Assembly: GCA_030427205.1 (NCBI GenBank)
Contig: JAUHXC010000018.1
Span: 142,117 to 206,116, forward strand
Direction of reading: 5' to 3'
Origin: a bacterium
GTDB taxonomy: Bacteria > Myxococcota_A > Bradymonadia > UBA7976 > UBA1532
Length of the DNA stretch: 64,000 nt
The translations under genes and the position numbers were made by a program. Positions 45,437 through 56,151 of this stretch are shown one piece after another; the stretch's first letter is position 1; the number at the start of each line of letters is the position of its first letter. The notes under the pieces are model-generated. The model had not been told where the DNA came from and made no database searches. It saw only the letters and a program-made list of their open reading frames with translations.

Positions 45437-46770
45437 CGGGCTCCCCCCTGGCTCAGACCGCGGATGGCGTTGGCCACCGCGCTCTGCACCACCGCGTTCG
45501 GATCGCCCGCGGCCCGCTGCAGCGCGGGCAGGGCCGCCGGATCGCCCATGCGGCGCAGGCCCTCGGCGCAGGCGACGCGCACCACGTGCTCCGGGTCGGC
45601 GAGGCTGCGCTCGAGCAGCGGCCGGAAGTCGGGGCGGCCGATATTGCCCATGGCCAGCGCGGCGGCCTTGCGCACCTGGGCGTCGGGGTCGCCGAGGGCG
45701 CGGCCGAGGCCCTCGGCGTCGCCGATGCGGCCCATGAGGTAGGCCGCGGCTTTGCGCAGCCCGGCGTCGGGGTTGGCCAGAGCGTGGCCCAGCGCGTGGT
45801 GCACCGTGGCCGGATCGAGCCGGGCCAGCGCCTCGCCGACCGCGGCCCGGACCTCGGCCGCTTCGCCCACCACGGCCTGGATGAGCGGCACGACGGCCTG
45901 CGGGCTGTCGGTGCGGGCCAGGGCGCCCGCGGAGATGCGGCGCACGTCGACAGATGGATCGCGCAGGGCCTGGGTCAGCGCGGCGACCGCGCGGGGCTGA
46001 AGCTGCGCTTCGCCGCCGAGGCGGCCGAGGCCGATGGCCGCCAGCTGGCGCACCCGCTCGTCGCGGTGGCGGACGGCGCCCTCGAAGACGGGCAGCGCCT
46101 CGTGCGCGCCGAGATCGGCCAGCGACCGCACGACGAGCACCGCCAGCTCGTCGTCGGCGCCGACGGTGTACCAGCCCTTGACCAGCTCGGGCGCCGCGCG
46201 CACGTCGCCGCTCTGCCCCAGGTCGCCCAGCGCGAAGGCAGCGGCCGCCCGGGCGTCGCCGTCGGGGTCGGCGGTGAGCATGCGCGAGAGCTGAGGGAAG
46301 ACGCCCATGATGCCCAGCCGACCGAGGGTATACGCCGCGCCGATGCGCACCTCTGCGTCTTCGTCGGCCAGCGCGTCGACCAGCATCTTCACCGCCTCGA
46401 GGTCGGCGGGCCACACGATCTGGGTCAGCGCGAGGCTGGGGTTGGCCGGGTCGTCGTCGGCCTGCACGTCGGCGGGCAGCTTCTTCGAGCGGGCTTCGCC
46501 GATGGCGAACAGCGCCGAGAAGGCTTCGCCGCGCACGTCTTCTTCCGGGTCGCGCAGCATGCTGACCAGCGGCGGCACGGCCCGCGGGTCGCCCAGGCGG
46601 CCCAGGGCCTCGCAGGCCACCGCCCGCAGCTCGGGGTCGTCGTCGCGCAGGCACTGGGTCAAGCGCCCGGTGGCCTTGCGATCGCCCATGTGACCGAGGG
46701 TCTCGGCGGCGTCGATCCGGGCGTTCGTATCGCCGTTGACCAGCGTCTGCAGCAGCGCGTCGAGGCTCAT
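45433..46770 (-). CDS. HEAT-repeat protein
   Basis: This is a 445-residue cytosolic protein made almost wholly of HEAT or PBS-lyase-type helical repeats. The signature D-P-x-x-x-V-R-x-x-A-x-x-A-L-G-x-L-G recurs about 12 times (for example DDDPELRAVACEALGRLGDP and DPSVDVRRISAGALARTD). A less regular insert lies near residues 98-125. HEAT scaffolds bind other proteins. There is no lyase motif, so a scaffold is likely. It lies 17 bp downstream of the sigma-54 activator gene and overlaps the kinase gene by 4 bp. Confidence 0.88.
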   Translation of the reverse strand: MSLDALLQTLVNGDTNARIDAAETLGHMGDRKATGRLTQCLRDDDPELRAVACEALGRLGDPRAVPPLVSMLRDPEEDVRGEAFSALFAIGEARSKKLPADVQADDDPANPSLALTQIVWPADLEAVKMLVDALADEDAEVRIGAAYTLGRLGIMGVFPQLSRMLTADPDGDARAAAAFALGDLGQSGDVRAAPELVKGWYTVGADDELAVLVVRSLADLGAHEALPVFEGAVRHRDERVRQLAAIGLGRLGGEAQLQPRAVAALTQALRDPSVDVRRISAGALARTDSPQAVVPLIQAVVGEAAEVRAAVGEALARLDPATVHHALGHALANPDAGLRKAAAYLMGRIGDAEGLGRALGDPDAQVRKAAALAMGNIGRPDFRPLLERSLADPEHVVRVACAEGLRRMGDPAALPALQRAAGDPNAVVQSAVANAIRGLSQGGAR

Positions 46771-46787
46771 CGTCTACGGCCTTTTGG

Positions 46788-48695
<1,908 letters not shown>

Positions 48696-48801
48696 GGCTC
48701 CTCGGCGAGCGCGGGCGGCGGTGCGGCAGTGCGGGCGCAGTATAGGCGCAGCGCGGGCGCAGTACAGCCGGATGCTGGCGGACCGCCCGGACGCGAGCGA
48801 C

Positions 48802-50565
48802 TCAGCGGTGGGCCGAGGCCCCCGCGATGAGGTCGAGGGTGTAGGCGGCGCCCTTCAGCGCGCCCTGGAACACCTTGTTCTTCTCCTTCTCGCCGCGGGC
48901 CTTCGCCTTGGCCTGCAACTCGGCGATCTTCGGCGCCTTCGCCGCGTCGCCGTGGCGGCCGAGACCGAAGAGCATCACGTTGAGCACGACCGGATCGTCG
49001 AGGGTCAGCTTCTCCTTGGCGAGCAGCGCGTCGACCCCGGCGATCAGCGCGTCGCGGGCGGCGGGCACGTCGTCGCCCTTGGCGTTCGACAGCCGGTAGG
49101 CGGCCAGCAGCTGCACGGCGACCTTCTCGTCGCTCGCCTTGCCGGCGTAGCAGGCGATGTCGTCGTTGCACGCCTTGATGACCTCGAGCTTGGCCGAGAC
49201 CTCACCGAAGCTCTTGAGCTGATCGTTCCAGCCCTTGATGTCGGCCTCGAGCTGCGCCTTGGCCTTGGGCTTGTCCTTGAAGGTGCCCTCGATCTTCTTC
49301 TGGTTGTCCTCGATCCAGGCCTTGGTCTCCTTGTCGATGTCGGCCAGCGCCTTCTCGAGCTTCTTGATCGACTTGCTGTCGCTGGCGGGCACCAGGTTGG
49401 CGGCGGCGAGGGCCACCTGCACCCGGAAGCCCTGGCTGACCGGATCGTACTGGTTGACCTCGTTGTCGAGGATGTCGAGCAGCCCGTCGAGCGCCTCGGT
49501 GCTGCCGAGGAAGGCGATCTGCTGCACGCCGGCGAGCTTGTGCTCGAGCGGGCGCTCCTTCGACTCGGCGATCTCGAGCATCGGCTTGACCGCCTTCGCA
49601 TCGCCGATGGCGGCCAGCGCCTTGGCGGTCGAGATGACCCGCTGCACGCCGCCCATCACGAACGCCTGGGCCTTCTGCGGGTTGGCGGCCACCGACGGCG
49701 GCATCTCCTCGAGGGTGGTCATCGCCGCGATGAGCGCGTCGACCGCGTCGGGCGTGGGCTGATCGAAGAGCATCTCGGCGGCCTTGGCCTCGACGATGCC
49801 GCCCTTGTCGAACTTGTACTTGATGGCCCGCTTCTCGACGACGCGGTTCTTGCGTTCGAGGGTCTTGATGAGCGTCGGCACCGCCTTGGGCCCGATGCGG
49901 GCGAGCGCCAGCCGGCACTCGGCCACCGCGTTGCGGCCGAGGGCGTCGTCCAGCCACAGGCAGCGCACCAGGTTGCCGACGGCCTTGTCGACCCCGAGCT
50001 TGCCGAGGGCCTCGGCGGCCAGCCCGGCCATGGCGATGGGCTGCACGTCGGGGTCGGCCTTGAGCACGCTGAGCAGCACCGGCGTGGCCTTGGCGTCGGG
50101 GTACTTCGCCAGCACCTGCAGGGCCGAGTAGCGGTTCTCGTTGGGCATGCCCTTGTCGCCGACCACGGCGATCATCGCGTCGGTATTGCCCGCGCCGGCG
50201 TCCCACTCGAGCAGCGTCGTGCCCGCCAGCCGCGCGGCCTCCTTCTCGCCCTTGTCAGCGATGGCGGCGACCATGGTCGGGGCGGCCTTCTTGTCGCCGA
50301 TCTGGGCCAGGGCCGAGATGATGTCGCTGCGGAACCGGCCGTCTTCGTAGGCGGCCATCAGCGGGTCGACGGCCTCCTTGGCCTTCATGTCGCCCAGCTT
50401 CATGATCGACGCCTTGGTCTTCTTCTCCTGCAGCTGCTGGATCTGATACTCGACCGAGTTCGGATCGGCCTGCTCGCAGGCGGGCAGAGCGACCGCGGCG
50501 ATCAGCAGCGCAGACAGTGCCGTGAGGCGGGCGACGGGACGGGTGCGGCGGGCCGTGCGCTGCAT
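48802..50565 (-). CDS. HEAT-repeat lipoprotein
   Basis: This is a 587-residue lipoprotein. The start at 50565 leads to lipobox AAVALPAC (Cys30). The body has degenerate HEAT-like repeats, each with an A-L-x-x-L/I-G-D-x-x-A-x-x-x-L pattern (SALAQIGDKKAAPTMVAAIA and KALAAIGDAKAVKPMLEIAE). Residues 420-490 form a Lys/Asp-rich, likely coiled-coil segment (KKLEKALADIDKETKAWIED). It is Lys-rich compared with most genes in this window. It shares the HEAT class with the gene two places downstream but is not a close copy. It is divergent from the signal-peptidase gene. A periplasmic or surface scaffold is the best guess. Confidence 0.82.
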   Translation of the reverse strand: MQRTARRTRPVARLTALSALLIAAVALPACEQADPNSVEYQIQQLQEKKTKASIMKLGDMKAKEAVDPLMAAYEDGRFRSDIISALAQIGDKKAAPTMVAAIADKGEKEAARLAGTTLLEWDAGAGNTDAMIAVVGDKGMPNENRYSALQVLAKYPDAKATPVLLSVLKADPDVQPIAMAGLAAEALGKLGVDKAVGNLVRCLWLDDALGRNAVAECRLALARIGPKAVPTLIKTLERKNRVVEKRAIKYKFDKGGIVEAKAAEMLFDQPTPDAVDALIAAMTTLEEMPPSVAANPQKAQAFVMGGVQRVISTAKALAAIGDAKAVKPMLEIAESKERPLEHKLAGVQQIAFLGSTEALDGLLDILDNEVNQYDPVSQGFRVQVALAAANLVPASDSKSIKKLEKALADIDKETKAWIEDNQKKIEGTFKDKPKAKAQLEADIKGWNDQLKSFGEVSAKLEVIKACNDDIACYAGKASDEKVAVQLLAAYRLSNAKGDDVPAARDALIAGVDALLAKEKLTLDDPVVLNVMLFGLGRHGDAAKAPKIAELQAKAKARGEKEKNKVFQGALKGAAYTLDLIAGASAHR

Positions 50566-50614
50566 GGGCGTGTTCCTCAGCTCCGGTGGGAGGTCGTTGG
50601 ATCGAGCCGTAAAC

Positions 50615-50661
50615 GCCTTGAATCCAAGGCATTTGTTCGTGTTGGCGCCCGACGATACACC
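50615..50661 (+). promoter_or_regulatory. Divergent regulatory region: inverted repeat and candidate promoter
   Basis: GCCTTG-AATC-CAAGGC is a perfect inverted repeat at 50615-50630 in the 134-bp divergent gap. On the plus strand TTGTTC (50633) and TACACC (50656) are separated by 17 bp and lie about 40 bp before the signal-peptidase start. The inverted repeat could bind a regulator of both directions. Pattern-based only. Confidence 0.35.
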
Positions 50662-50699
50662 GTTGCATCCCGGTGGTCAAGGCAGGTACGGTACCGCGA

Positions 50700-51650
50700 A
50701 TGACCCCCCTCTCGCCGATCGATCGCCGGCCCCGGCGCCTGTGGCTGGCGGCGCTCCTGACGGCGCTGATGCCCGGCCTGGGGCACATCTACTGTGGCCG
50801 CGTCCGCCGCGGGCTGTTGATCTGGCTGGCGTTGCTGGTGGTCACGGTGGCCGCCGTGCTCGCCTGGACCCGCTGGCTCTTCGTGCCCCTCGGCCCGCTG
50901 ATCGTCGCCGGCGGGGCCTGGCTCGCGCTGCAGGTGGTGCTCTGGGCCGATCTGGCCGGCTTCGTCGAGCGCCACGGCGCCGACTATCGCCTGCGACCGG
51001 TCAACCACGGGCTCTCGTATCTGGCGGTCTTCCTCGGGCTCGCGGTCCTGCCGCTGACCGTGCTCGGGGTCGTCGTCGAGCGCTTCATGGTCAGCTCGGT
51101 GCTCGTCGCCGACGGGTCGATGTTCCCCCACCTGCTGCCCGGCGACCGGGTGCTCTTCGATCGCCACGCCTTCGACGAGCGCCCGCCGCAGCCGGGCGAG
51201 CTGGTGGTGGTCGCCGCCGACGAGCGCCCGCGGGTGATCCGGGTCGTGGCGGCCGGCGGCGAGACGGTGCATCTGCGCGACGCGCGGCCGGTCATCGACG
51301 GCGACGAGCCGGCCCACGAGCCCGTCGAGCGGCTCGCGGTGCCGCGCTTCGGCCCCGACCTGCGGGGGCGGCTCGACGCGCTGCGCGGCTTCCTCGAGCG
51401 GCGGGGTGAGGCGCCGCCCTACGTGGTCACCTACGATCGCGTCGCCCGCCGCGCCGGCCCCGATCCGGCGCCGGCCAGCCTCGCCGCCGACGAGATCTTC
51501 GTGCTCGGCGACAACCGCGACGAGGCGCTGTCGGCCCGCGCCTTCGGGCGGGTGCCGCTGCAGGCGGTGCAGGGCCGGCCGCGCTATATCTGGGTCTCGT
51601 CCGACGACGAGGGCCTGCGCCCCGGGCGGGTCGGGCTCGAGGTCCGCTGA
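50700..51650 (+). CDS. lepB: Signal peptidase I-like protein lacking the usual catalytic lysine
   Basis: This is a 316-residue inner-membrane protein. Residues 1-110 are an N-terminal membrane domain with the motif LMPGLGHIYCGRVRRGLLIW, followed by further helices. The SPase I part follows: SMFPHLLPGDRVLFDR with nucleophile Ser140, and GDNRDEALSARAFGRV (from 270) in box E. In box D, where SPase I has K-R-V-V-G, this protein has V-I-R-V-V (residues 179-183). Ile180 therefore stands where the catalytic Lys should be. Either the enzyme uses another base, or it has lost activity and has a different role. The start at 50700 is chosen over 50673 because the latter would add nine residues with no ribosome site. 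Confidence 0.85.
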   Translation: MTPLSPIDRRPRRLWLAALLTALMPGLGHIYCGRVRRGLLIWLALLVVTVAAVLAWTRWLFVPLGPLIVAGGAWLALQVVLWADLAGFVERHGADYRLRPVNHGLSYLAVFLGLAVLPLTVLGVVVERFMVSSVLVADGSMFPHLLPGDRVLFDRHAFDERPPQPGELVVVAADERPRVIRVVAAGGETVHLRDARPVIDGDEPAHEPVERLAVPRFGPDLRGRLDALRGFLERRGEAPPYVVTYDRVARRAGPDPAPASLAADEIFVLGDNRDEALSARAFGRVPLQAVQGRPRYIWVSSDDEGLRPGRVGLEVR

Positions 51651-51722
51651 TCCCGTCGCGCGCCCCGCGATTGACAGCCGGTCGACCATGGTGCCAGATC
51701 GTCTCGGGAGGACGGCCACAGC

Positions 51723-54700
51723 ATGAGTGAACGCAGCGGACGGGTCCTGATCGTCGACGACAGCGAAGACGATCAGCTCCAGCTTCGGCGGGTCCTGCGC
51801 CGGGAGTTCGAGGTCACCGCGGCGTTCACCGGCAGCGAGGCCCTCGCCCGCCTGCAACGCAGCCGCTTCGACGCGCTGATCACCGACCAGAAAATGCCCC
51901 GCATGTCGGGCGACGCGCTCATCGCGGCGGTCAAGAGCGACCCCGAGACCGCCGGGCTGCGCTGCATCCTGCTCTCGGGGCGCACCAGCGACGAGCAACT
52001 CGTCGAGATCCTCTCCGGCGGCCGGGTCTTCCACTACTTCGAGAAGCACAAGACGCTGCTGTCGGAGGACGGCCGCACCGAGCTGATCCTGGCGGTGCGC
52101 AACGCGGTGCAGGCCAGCCGGCTCGAGGCCGATCGGGCCCGGCTCACCGCCCGGCTCAAGGCGCAGGTGGACGCGGTCAGCGGCCAGTACCGCCTGCTGC
52201 GCTCGCTGGTCGACTGCAAAGACCCCGGCGAGGCGCTGCGCCTCGTGCTCGACAGCCTGCGCCGCCGCCTGCGCTGCCGGGCCGCGCTGGCGGTGCTCGA
52301 TCTGCGGCCGCAGGGCCGGGCGCTGGGCCACGGCGTGCTCGACCCCGACAGCCCGATGACCACCACCGAGTGGGCCGGCTGGAACTACTGGATCTACGAG
52401 GCCTACGAGCGCATCGCCGCCCGCCCGCTGCCCGACGACTTCGACTTCACCGTCGAGCCCGACACCATCGACGGCAGCACGGCCCACGCGCCGCGGGACG
52501 ACGCGCCGACGATGCCGGTCTTCGTCGACCGCGAGCTGCGCGGCCTGCTGGTGCTGGTGCGCGCCGACGGCCAGCCCCTCGAAGCCGACGAGCAGGAGCT
52601 CTTCGAGGTCTGGCGCGACCAGCTGCAGGATACGCTCACCCGGCTCTACACCCGCCGGCTCGACGAGCTGCGCCGCATCGAGCTGATGGTCGAGGCGATG
52701 ACCGAGGGCGTGGTGCTCACCGACCAGAGCGGCGTGGTGACGCTGGTCAACCCGGTGGCCCGCTCGCTGCTGGGGCTCGAAGAGGGCGCGCACCCGGAGT
52801 TCTCGGCGGTGGTCGCCGCGCTGGGGCTGCAGAGCCTCGACGTGCTGCGCCAGATCGGCCGCAGCGCCGAGCCGACGTGGCGCGAGTTCCGCCGGGGCGA
52901 CCGCGATCTGGCGGTGCTCTTCGCCCAGGTGCGCGACCACGGCGCGCGCTCGGTCGGCGTACTGACGGTCATCCGCGACGTGACGCTGCTCAAGCGGGCC
53001 GAGCGGGCCCGCGAAGACTTCGTGCGCATCATCACCCACGAGCTGCGCAGCCCGCTCACCAGCATCGGCGGGGTGGTCGATCTGCTGGCCAAGGGGGTCG
53101 TCGGGCCGCTGCAGCCGCGCCAGAACGAGTACCTGGCCATGGCGAAGGACTCGTGCCTCAAGCTCAACGGTCTGGTCGACGACATGCTCGATCTGGCCAA
53201 GATGGAGGTCGGCAAGCTGCCGATGAAGATGGAGCCGGTGCACCTCGACCCGGTCGTCGAGGCCGCCGTCGAGACCTTCCGGCCGCTGGCCATCCAGAAA
53301 GACATCACGCTGACCTTCGACTGCCCGCTCGGCGGCCTCTATTGCCAGGCCGACCGCGATCGGCTGGGGCAGGTGCTCTCCAACCTGCTCACCAACGCGT
53401 TCAAGTTCACCCCCAAGGGCGGCGCCATCCGGGTCTCGGTCTTCGCGGCCTTCGCCGTGCCCGATCTCTACGTCGTCGCGGTGCACAACTCGGGCGCGGA
53501 GATCCCCGAGGGCTCGCTCGAGCTGATCTTCAAGCCCTTCGAGCAGGGCCAGAGCACCGCCACCGTCGGCGGGCGCCCGCTGGGCACCGGCCTCGGGCTG
53601 TCGATCTGCCGCACGATCATCCAGAGCCACCACGGCGAGATCTGGGTCGAGAGCGCCAAGGGGCGCGGCACGACCTTCCTCTTCAGCCTGCCGGCGGTCA
53701 CCCCCGAGGGCGAGCGCAAGCCCGACGAGGCGCGGCCGGTCGTCGCGCCCAACGAGCGCCCGGTCCTGGTGATCACCGGCGACCCGATGGAGGGCTACGC
53801 GGTCAAGGCCCACCTGCTGGGGGTCGGGTTCCGCTCGCGGGTGGTCGACGACGAGGTCGAGGCGGTGCGCGCGGCGTTCGAACGCTGCGACCCCATCGCG
53901 GCGCTGTGCGTCGACGTCGACGGCACCCTGGGCCACGCCGTGCTCGCCGAGCTGGCCACCCGCCAGGGGCTGACGGTGATCGCGATGCTGCCGATGGGCT
54001 CGCCGCCGCCGCCCGCCGTCGACCTGCTGCTCGAGGTGCCCCACGACACCGAGCTCTTGGGCAGCGCGCTCAACGTGATCGTCGCCCGCCACCGCGAGCA
54101 GCGGCGCCAGCGGGTCTTGATCGTCGACGGCTGGCAGGAGTGGGCCACCCGGCTCGCCGGCCGCCTCGACGCCGCCGACTACCTGACCTACCTCGCCCCG
54201 GACGTCGACGCCGCGCGGGCCCGGGTCGAGCGGCTGCTGCCCGATCTGGTGGTGCTCGACCGCGCCATCGAGGGCGCGCCGGCGCTGGAAGCCGAGCTGG
54301 CCGCCCGCCGCGATCCGACCATCGCCGTCCTGCCGACCGACAGCAGCGGCCGCGCCGACGCCGACCTGCTGCCGCGGGACGCCGACCGCCAGACCGCGCT
54401 GTTCGCCGTGCGCGCCCGCCTCTCCACCGACCGCCGGCCGGGCATCGACAGCCTCTCGGTGCTGCCCGGCGCCCGCGAGGTCCAGCGCGAGATCCAGGCG
54501 CGGCTGCGCGATCAGCAGCGCTTCGCCTGCGGGGTGATCGGCGTCGACGGCATCGATCCCGGCATGGAGCGCCTCGGGCTGCTGTGGGGCCATCAGGTCA
54601 TGGCCCAGATCGCCGAGCTGGTGCATCAGGTGCTGCAAGAGTACGCCGACGACCGCGGCTTTCTGGGGCATCACACGGCCCACGGCTTCGTCTTCCTCGT

Positions 54701-54917
54701 CGGGCCCGAGCACTGCGAGAGCGTCTGCTGCGAGATCGACCGCGCGTTCGATCGGGTGCGCTCGATGATCGTCGGCCGCGGCGCCGACGTGACCCACCTC
54801 ACGCTGCGGATCAGCGCGACCCGCAACGCCGCGGGCTTCGACGGCTACGCGACCCTGCAGGACCACCTCGCCCGGCTTCAGCGGACCGCCCGCGAACGCA
54901 TCGTCGTGACCGACTGA
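51723..54917 (+). CDS. Hybrid histidine kinase with degenerate C-terminal receiver and GGDEF-like domains
   Basis: This is a 1064-residue soluble signalling protein. Residues 5-125 are a receiver with phospho-acceptor Asp55 (ALITDQKMPRMSG). Residues 150-320 form a GAF-like region and residues 325-430 a PAS domain. HisKA follows, with His439 in IITHELRSPLTSIGG. The ATPase domain has its N-box Asn558 in NLLTNAFKFTP and G-box GTGLGLSIC. After this come one or two receiver-like folds without a clear acceptor Asp (VLVITGDPMEGYAVKAHLLG and VLIVDGWQEWATRLAGRLDA). The last 140 residues resemble GGDEF domains, but the active-site loop reads HTAHGFVFL rather than GGDEF, so no cyclase activity is expected. 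The start has GGGAGG about 11 bp upstream. No membrane helix is seen. Confidence 0.93.
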   Translation: MSERSGRVLIVDDSEDDQLQLRRVLRREFEVTAAFTGSEALARLQRSRFDALITDQKMPRMSGDALIAAVKSDPETAGLRCILLSGRTSDEQLVEILSGGRVFHYFEKHKTLLSEDGRTELILAVRNAVQASRLEADRARLTARLKAQVDAVSGQYRLLRSLVDCKDPGEALRLVLDSLRRRLRCRAALAVLDLRPQGRALGHGVLDPDSPMTTTEWAGWNYWIYEAYERIAARPLPDDFDFTVEPDTIDGSTAHAPRDDAPTMPVFVDRELRGLLVLVRADGQPLEADEQELFEVWRDQLQDTLTRLYTRRLDELRRIELMVEAMTEGVVLTDQSGVVTLVNPVARSLLGLEEGAHPEFSAVVAALGLQSLDVLRQIGRSAEPTWREFRRGDRDLAVLFAQVRDHGARSVGVLTVIRDVTLLKRAERAREDFVRIITHELRSPLTSIGGVVDLLAKGVVGPLQPRQNEYLAMAKDSCLKLNGLVDDMLDLAKMEVGKLPMKMEPVHLDPVVEAAVETFRPLAIQKDITLTFDCPLGGLYCQADRDRLGQVLSNLLTNAFKFTPKGGAIRVSVFAAFAVPDLYVVAVHNSGAEIPEGSLELIFKPFEQGQSTATVGGRPLGTGLGLSICRTIIQSHHGEIWVESAKGRGTTFLFSLPAVTPEGERKPDEARPVVAPNERPVLVITGDPMEGYAVKAHLLGVGFRSRVVDDEVEAVRAAFERCDPIAALCVDVDGTLGHAVLAELATRQGLTVIAMLPMGSPPPPAVDLLLEVPHDTELLGSALNVIVARHREQRRQRVLIVDGWQEWATRLAGRLDAADYLTYLAPDVDAARARVERLLPDLVVLDRAIEGAPALEAELAARRDPTIAVLPTDSSGRADADLLPRDADRQTALFAVRARLSTDRRPGIDSLSVLPGAREVQREIQARLRDQQRFACGVIGVDGIDPGMERLGLLWGHQVMAQIAELVHQVLQEYADDRGFLGHHTAHGFVFLVGPEHCESVCCEIDRAFDRVRSMIVGRGADVTHLTLRISATRNAAGFDGYATLQDHLARLQRTARERIVVTD

Positions 54918-55082
54918 TCGCCGGCGGACGCCCCGTCGGTGGCTCGCCGGTGCTGTGCCGCATTCGGTCGAGGCGCGCGCCCGCGATCGACTACCCTGGC
55001 ATCGAGCAAGGCATCCGCCGCCGGATCGGCGCGCCCACCGCGGCCATCCGGGCAGGCCGGGACAGCCATCGGAGAACGAGCC

Positions 55083-56151
55083 ATGCCGCATCCCCTCCCC
55101 CGCCCTCTGCGCGCCGCCACCTGGCTTTCTCTGCTCCTGCTGGCGGCCGGCTGCCGCGAGCAGCCGCCGGCCAGCGACGACCCCTCGCCGGACATGGGCC
55201 CGACCCCGCTCGATGCGAGCGCCGACGCGGCGCACGACGCCGCGCGAGACGCGCTCGCCCCGGCCGACGGAGCCCCGCGCAGCGATGCCCGACCCGACCG
55301 ACCGCTCGATCTGGAGCCCGATGCCCGCCCCGATGCCCGCCCCGACGCCCATCCCGACAGCCAGACCGATCCCGACATGGGGCCGACCGCCGAACCGGCG
55401 ACCCGGCTCGGCATCGAAGCGTTCGACAACGACCCACGGCCCATCGAGGGCCCCGACTGCTCGGCCGACGGCTGGTGCTGGCAAGCGCCGTGGTGGTCCG
55501 GCGAGACCGTGAGCGGCCTGTGGGTCGCCGACGATGGGGCCGTCTGGGCCGCCGCGCACGAAGCGGGTATCCTCCTGTGGCGGGATGACACATGGCACGT
55601 CGCCCTCGACGTCGAGGGCTGGCGCTTCACCGCGGTCGGCGGCCGCGGCGCAGACGACGTCTGGGTCGCCGCCTCGAGCGACCCCGGACGCCACGCGCTG
55701 CTTCACTTCGACGGCGCCCGCTGGGCGGTGCATCACCTGCTCGAAGAGGATCGGGCCGTCACGGCCTTCGCCGCGACGGCGGACGGCAGGCTGCTCGCGA
55801 GCACCACCCGCGGGCTCATCGCGCTCGACGGCCAGAGCTGGGCGCTGGTCCCGCCGCCGATGGGCGACCAGCCCGGACGCAGCCTGACGATCGATACCGA
55901 CGGCAGCCTGTGGATGCTGCATCGCCCGCGCTTCGACGGACGCCTGATGCACTTCGACGGCGAAGGCTGGCTCGACCTGACCCCGAGCGCGGCCGACCCC
56001 GACGAGAGCGTCGACATCGGCGCGCTCTGGGCCGATCCCCGAGGCGGCGTCGGCTTCCACGGGGCGCGGGCGGTCTGCGTGGAAGGCCCGGGCTTCCAGA
56101 ACTGCAACGGCCGCGGCAGCCTGACCGGCCGCCTGCACGCGATCGATGCTG
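55083..56151 (+). pseudogene. 5-prime part of a frameshifted propeller-like lipoprotein gene
   Basis: The ATG at 55083 follows GGAGAACGAG and opens a signal peptide with lipobox LLLAAGC (Cys23). It is followed by an Asp/Ala/Pro linker (DARPDARPDAHPD). From residue 110 the protein is a run of beta-propeller-like modules with the W-x-A-D-D-G and D-D-V-W-V-A pattern (SGLWVADDGAVWAAAHEA and GRGADDVWVAASSDPGR). The frame is lost near 56149 (after the H-A-I-D segment), where one base seems to be inserted. The sense frame continues as the next feature. The long open frame that runs on to 57269 is Arg-rich shadow sequence. Confidence 0.72.
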
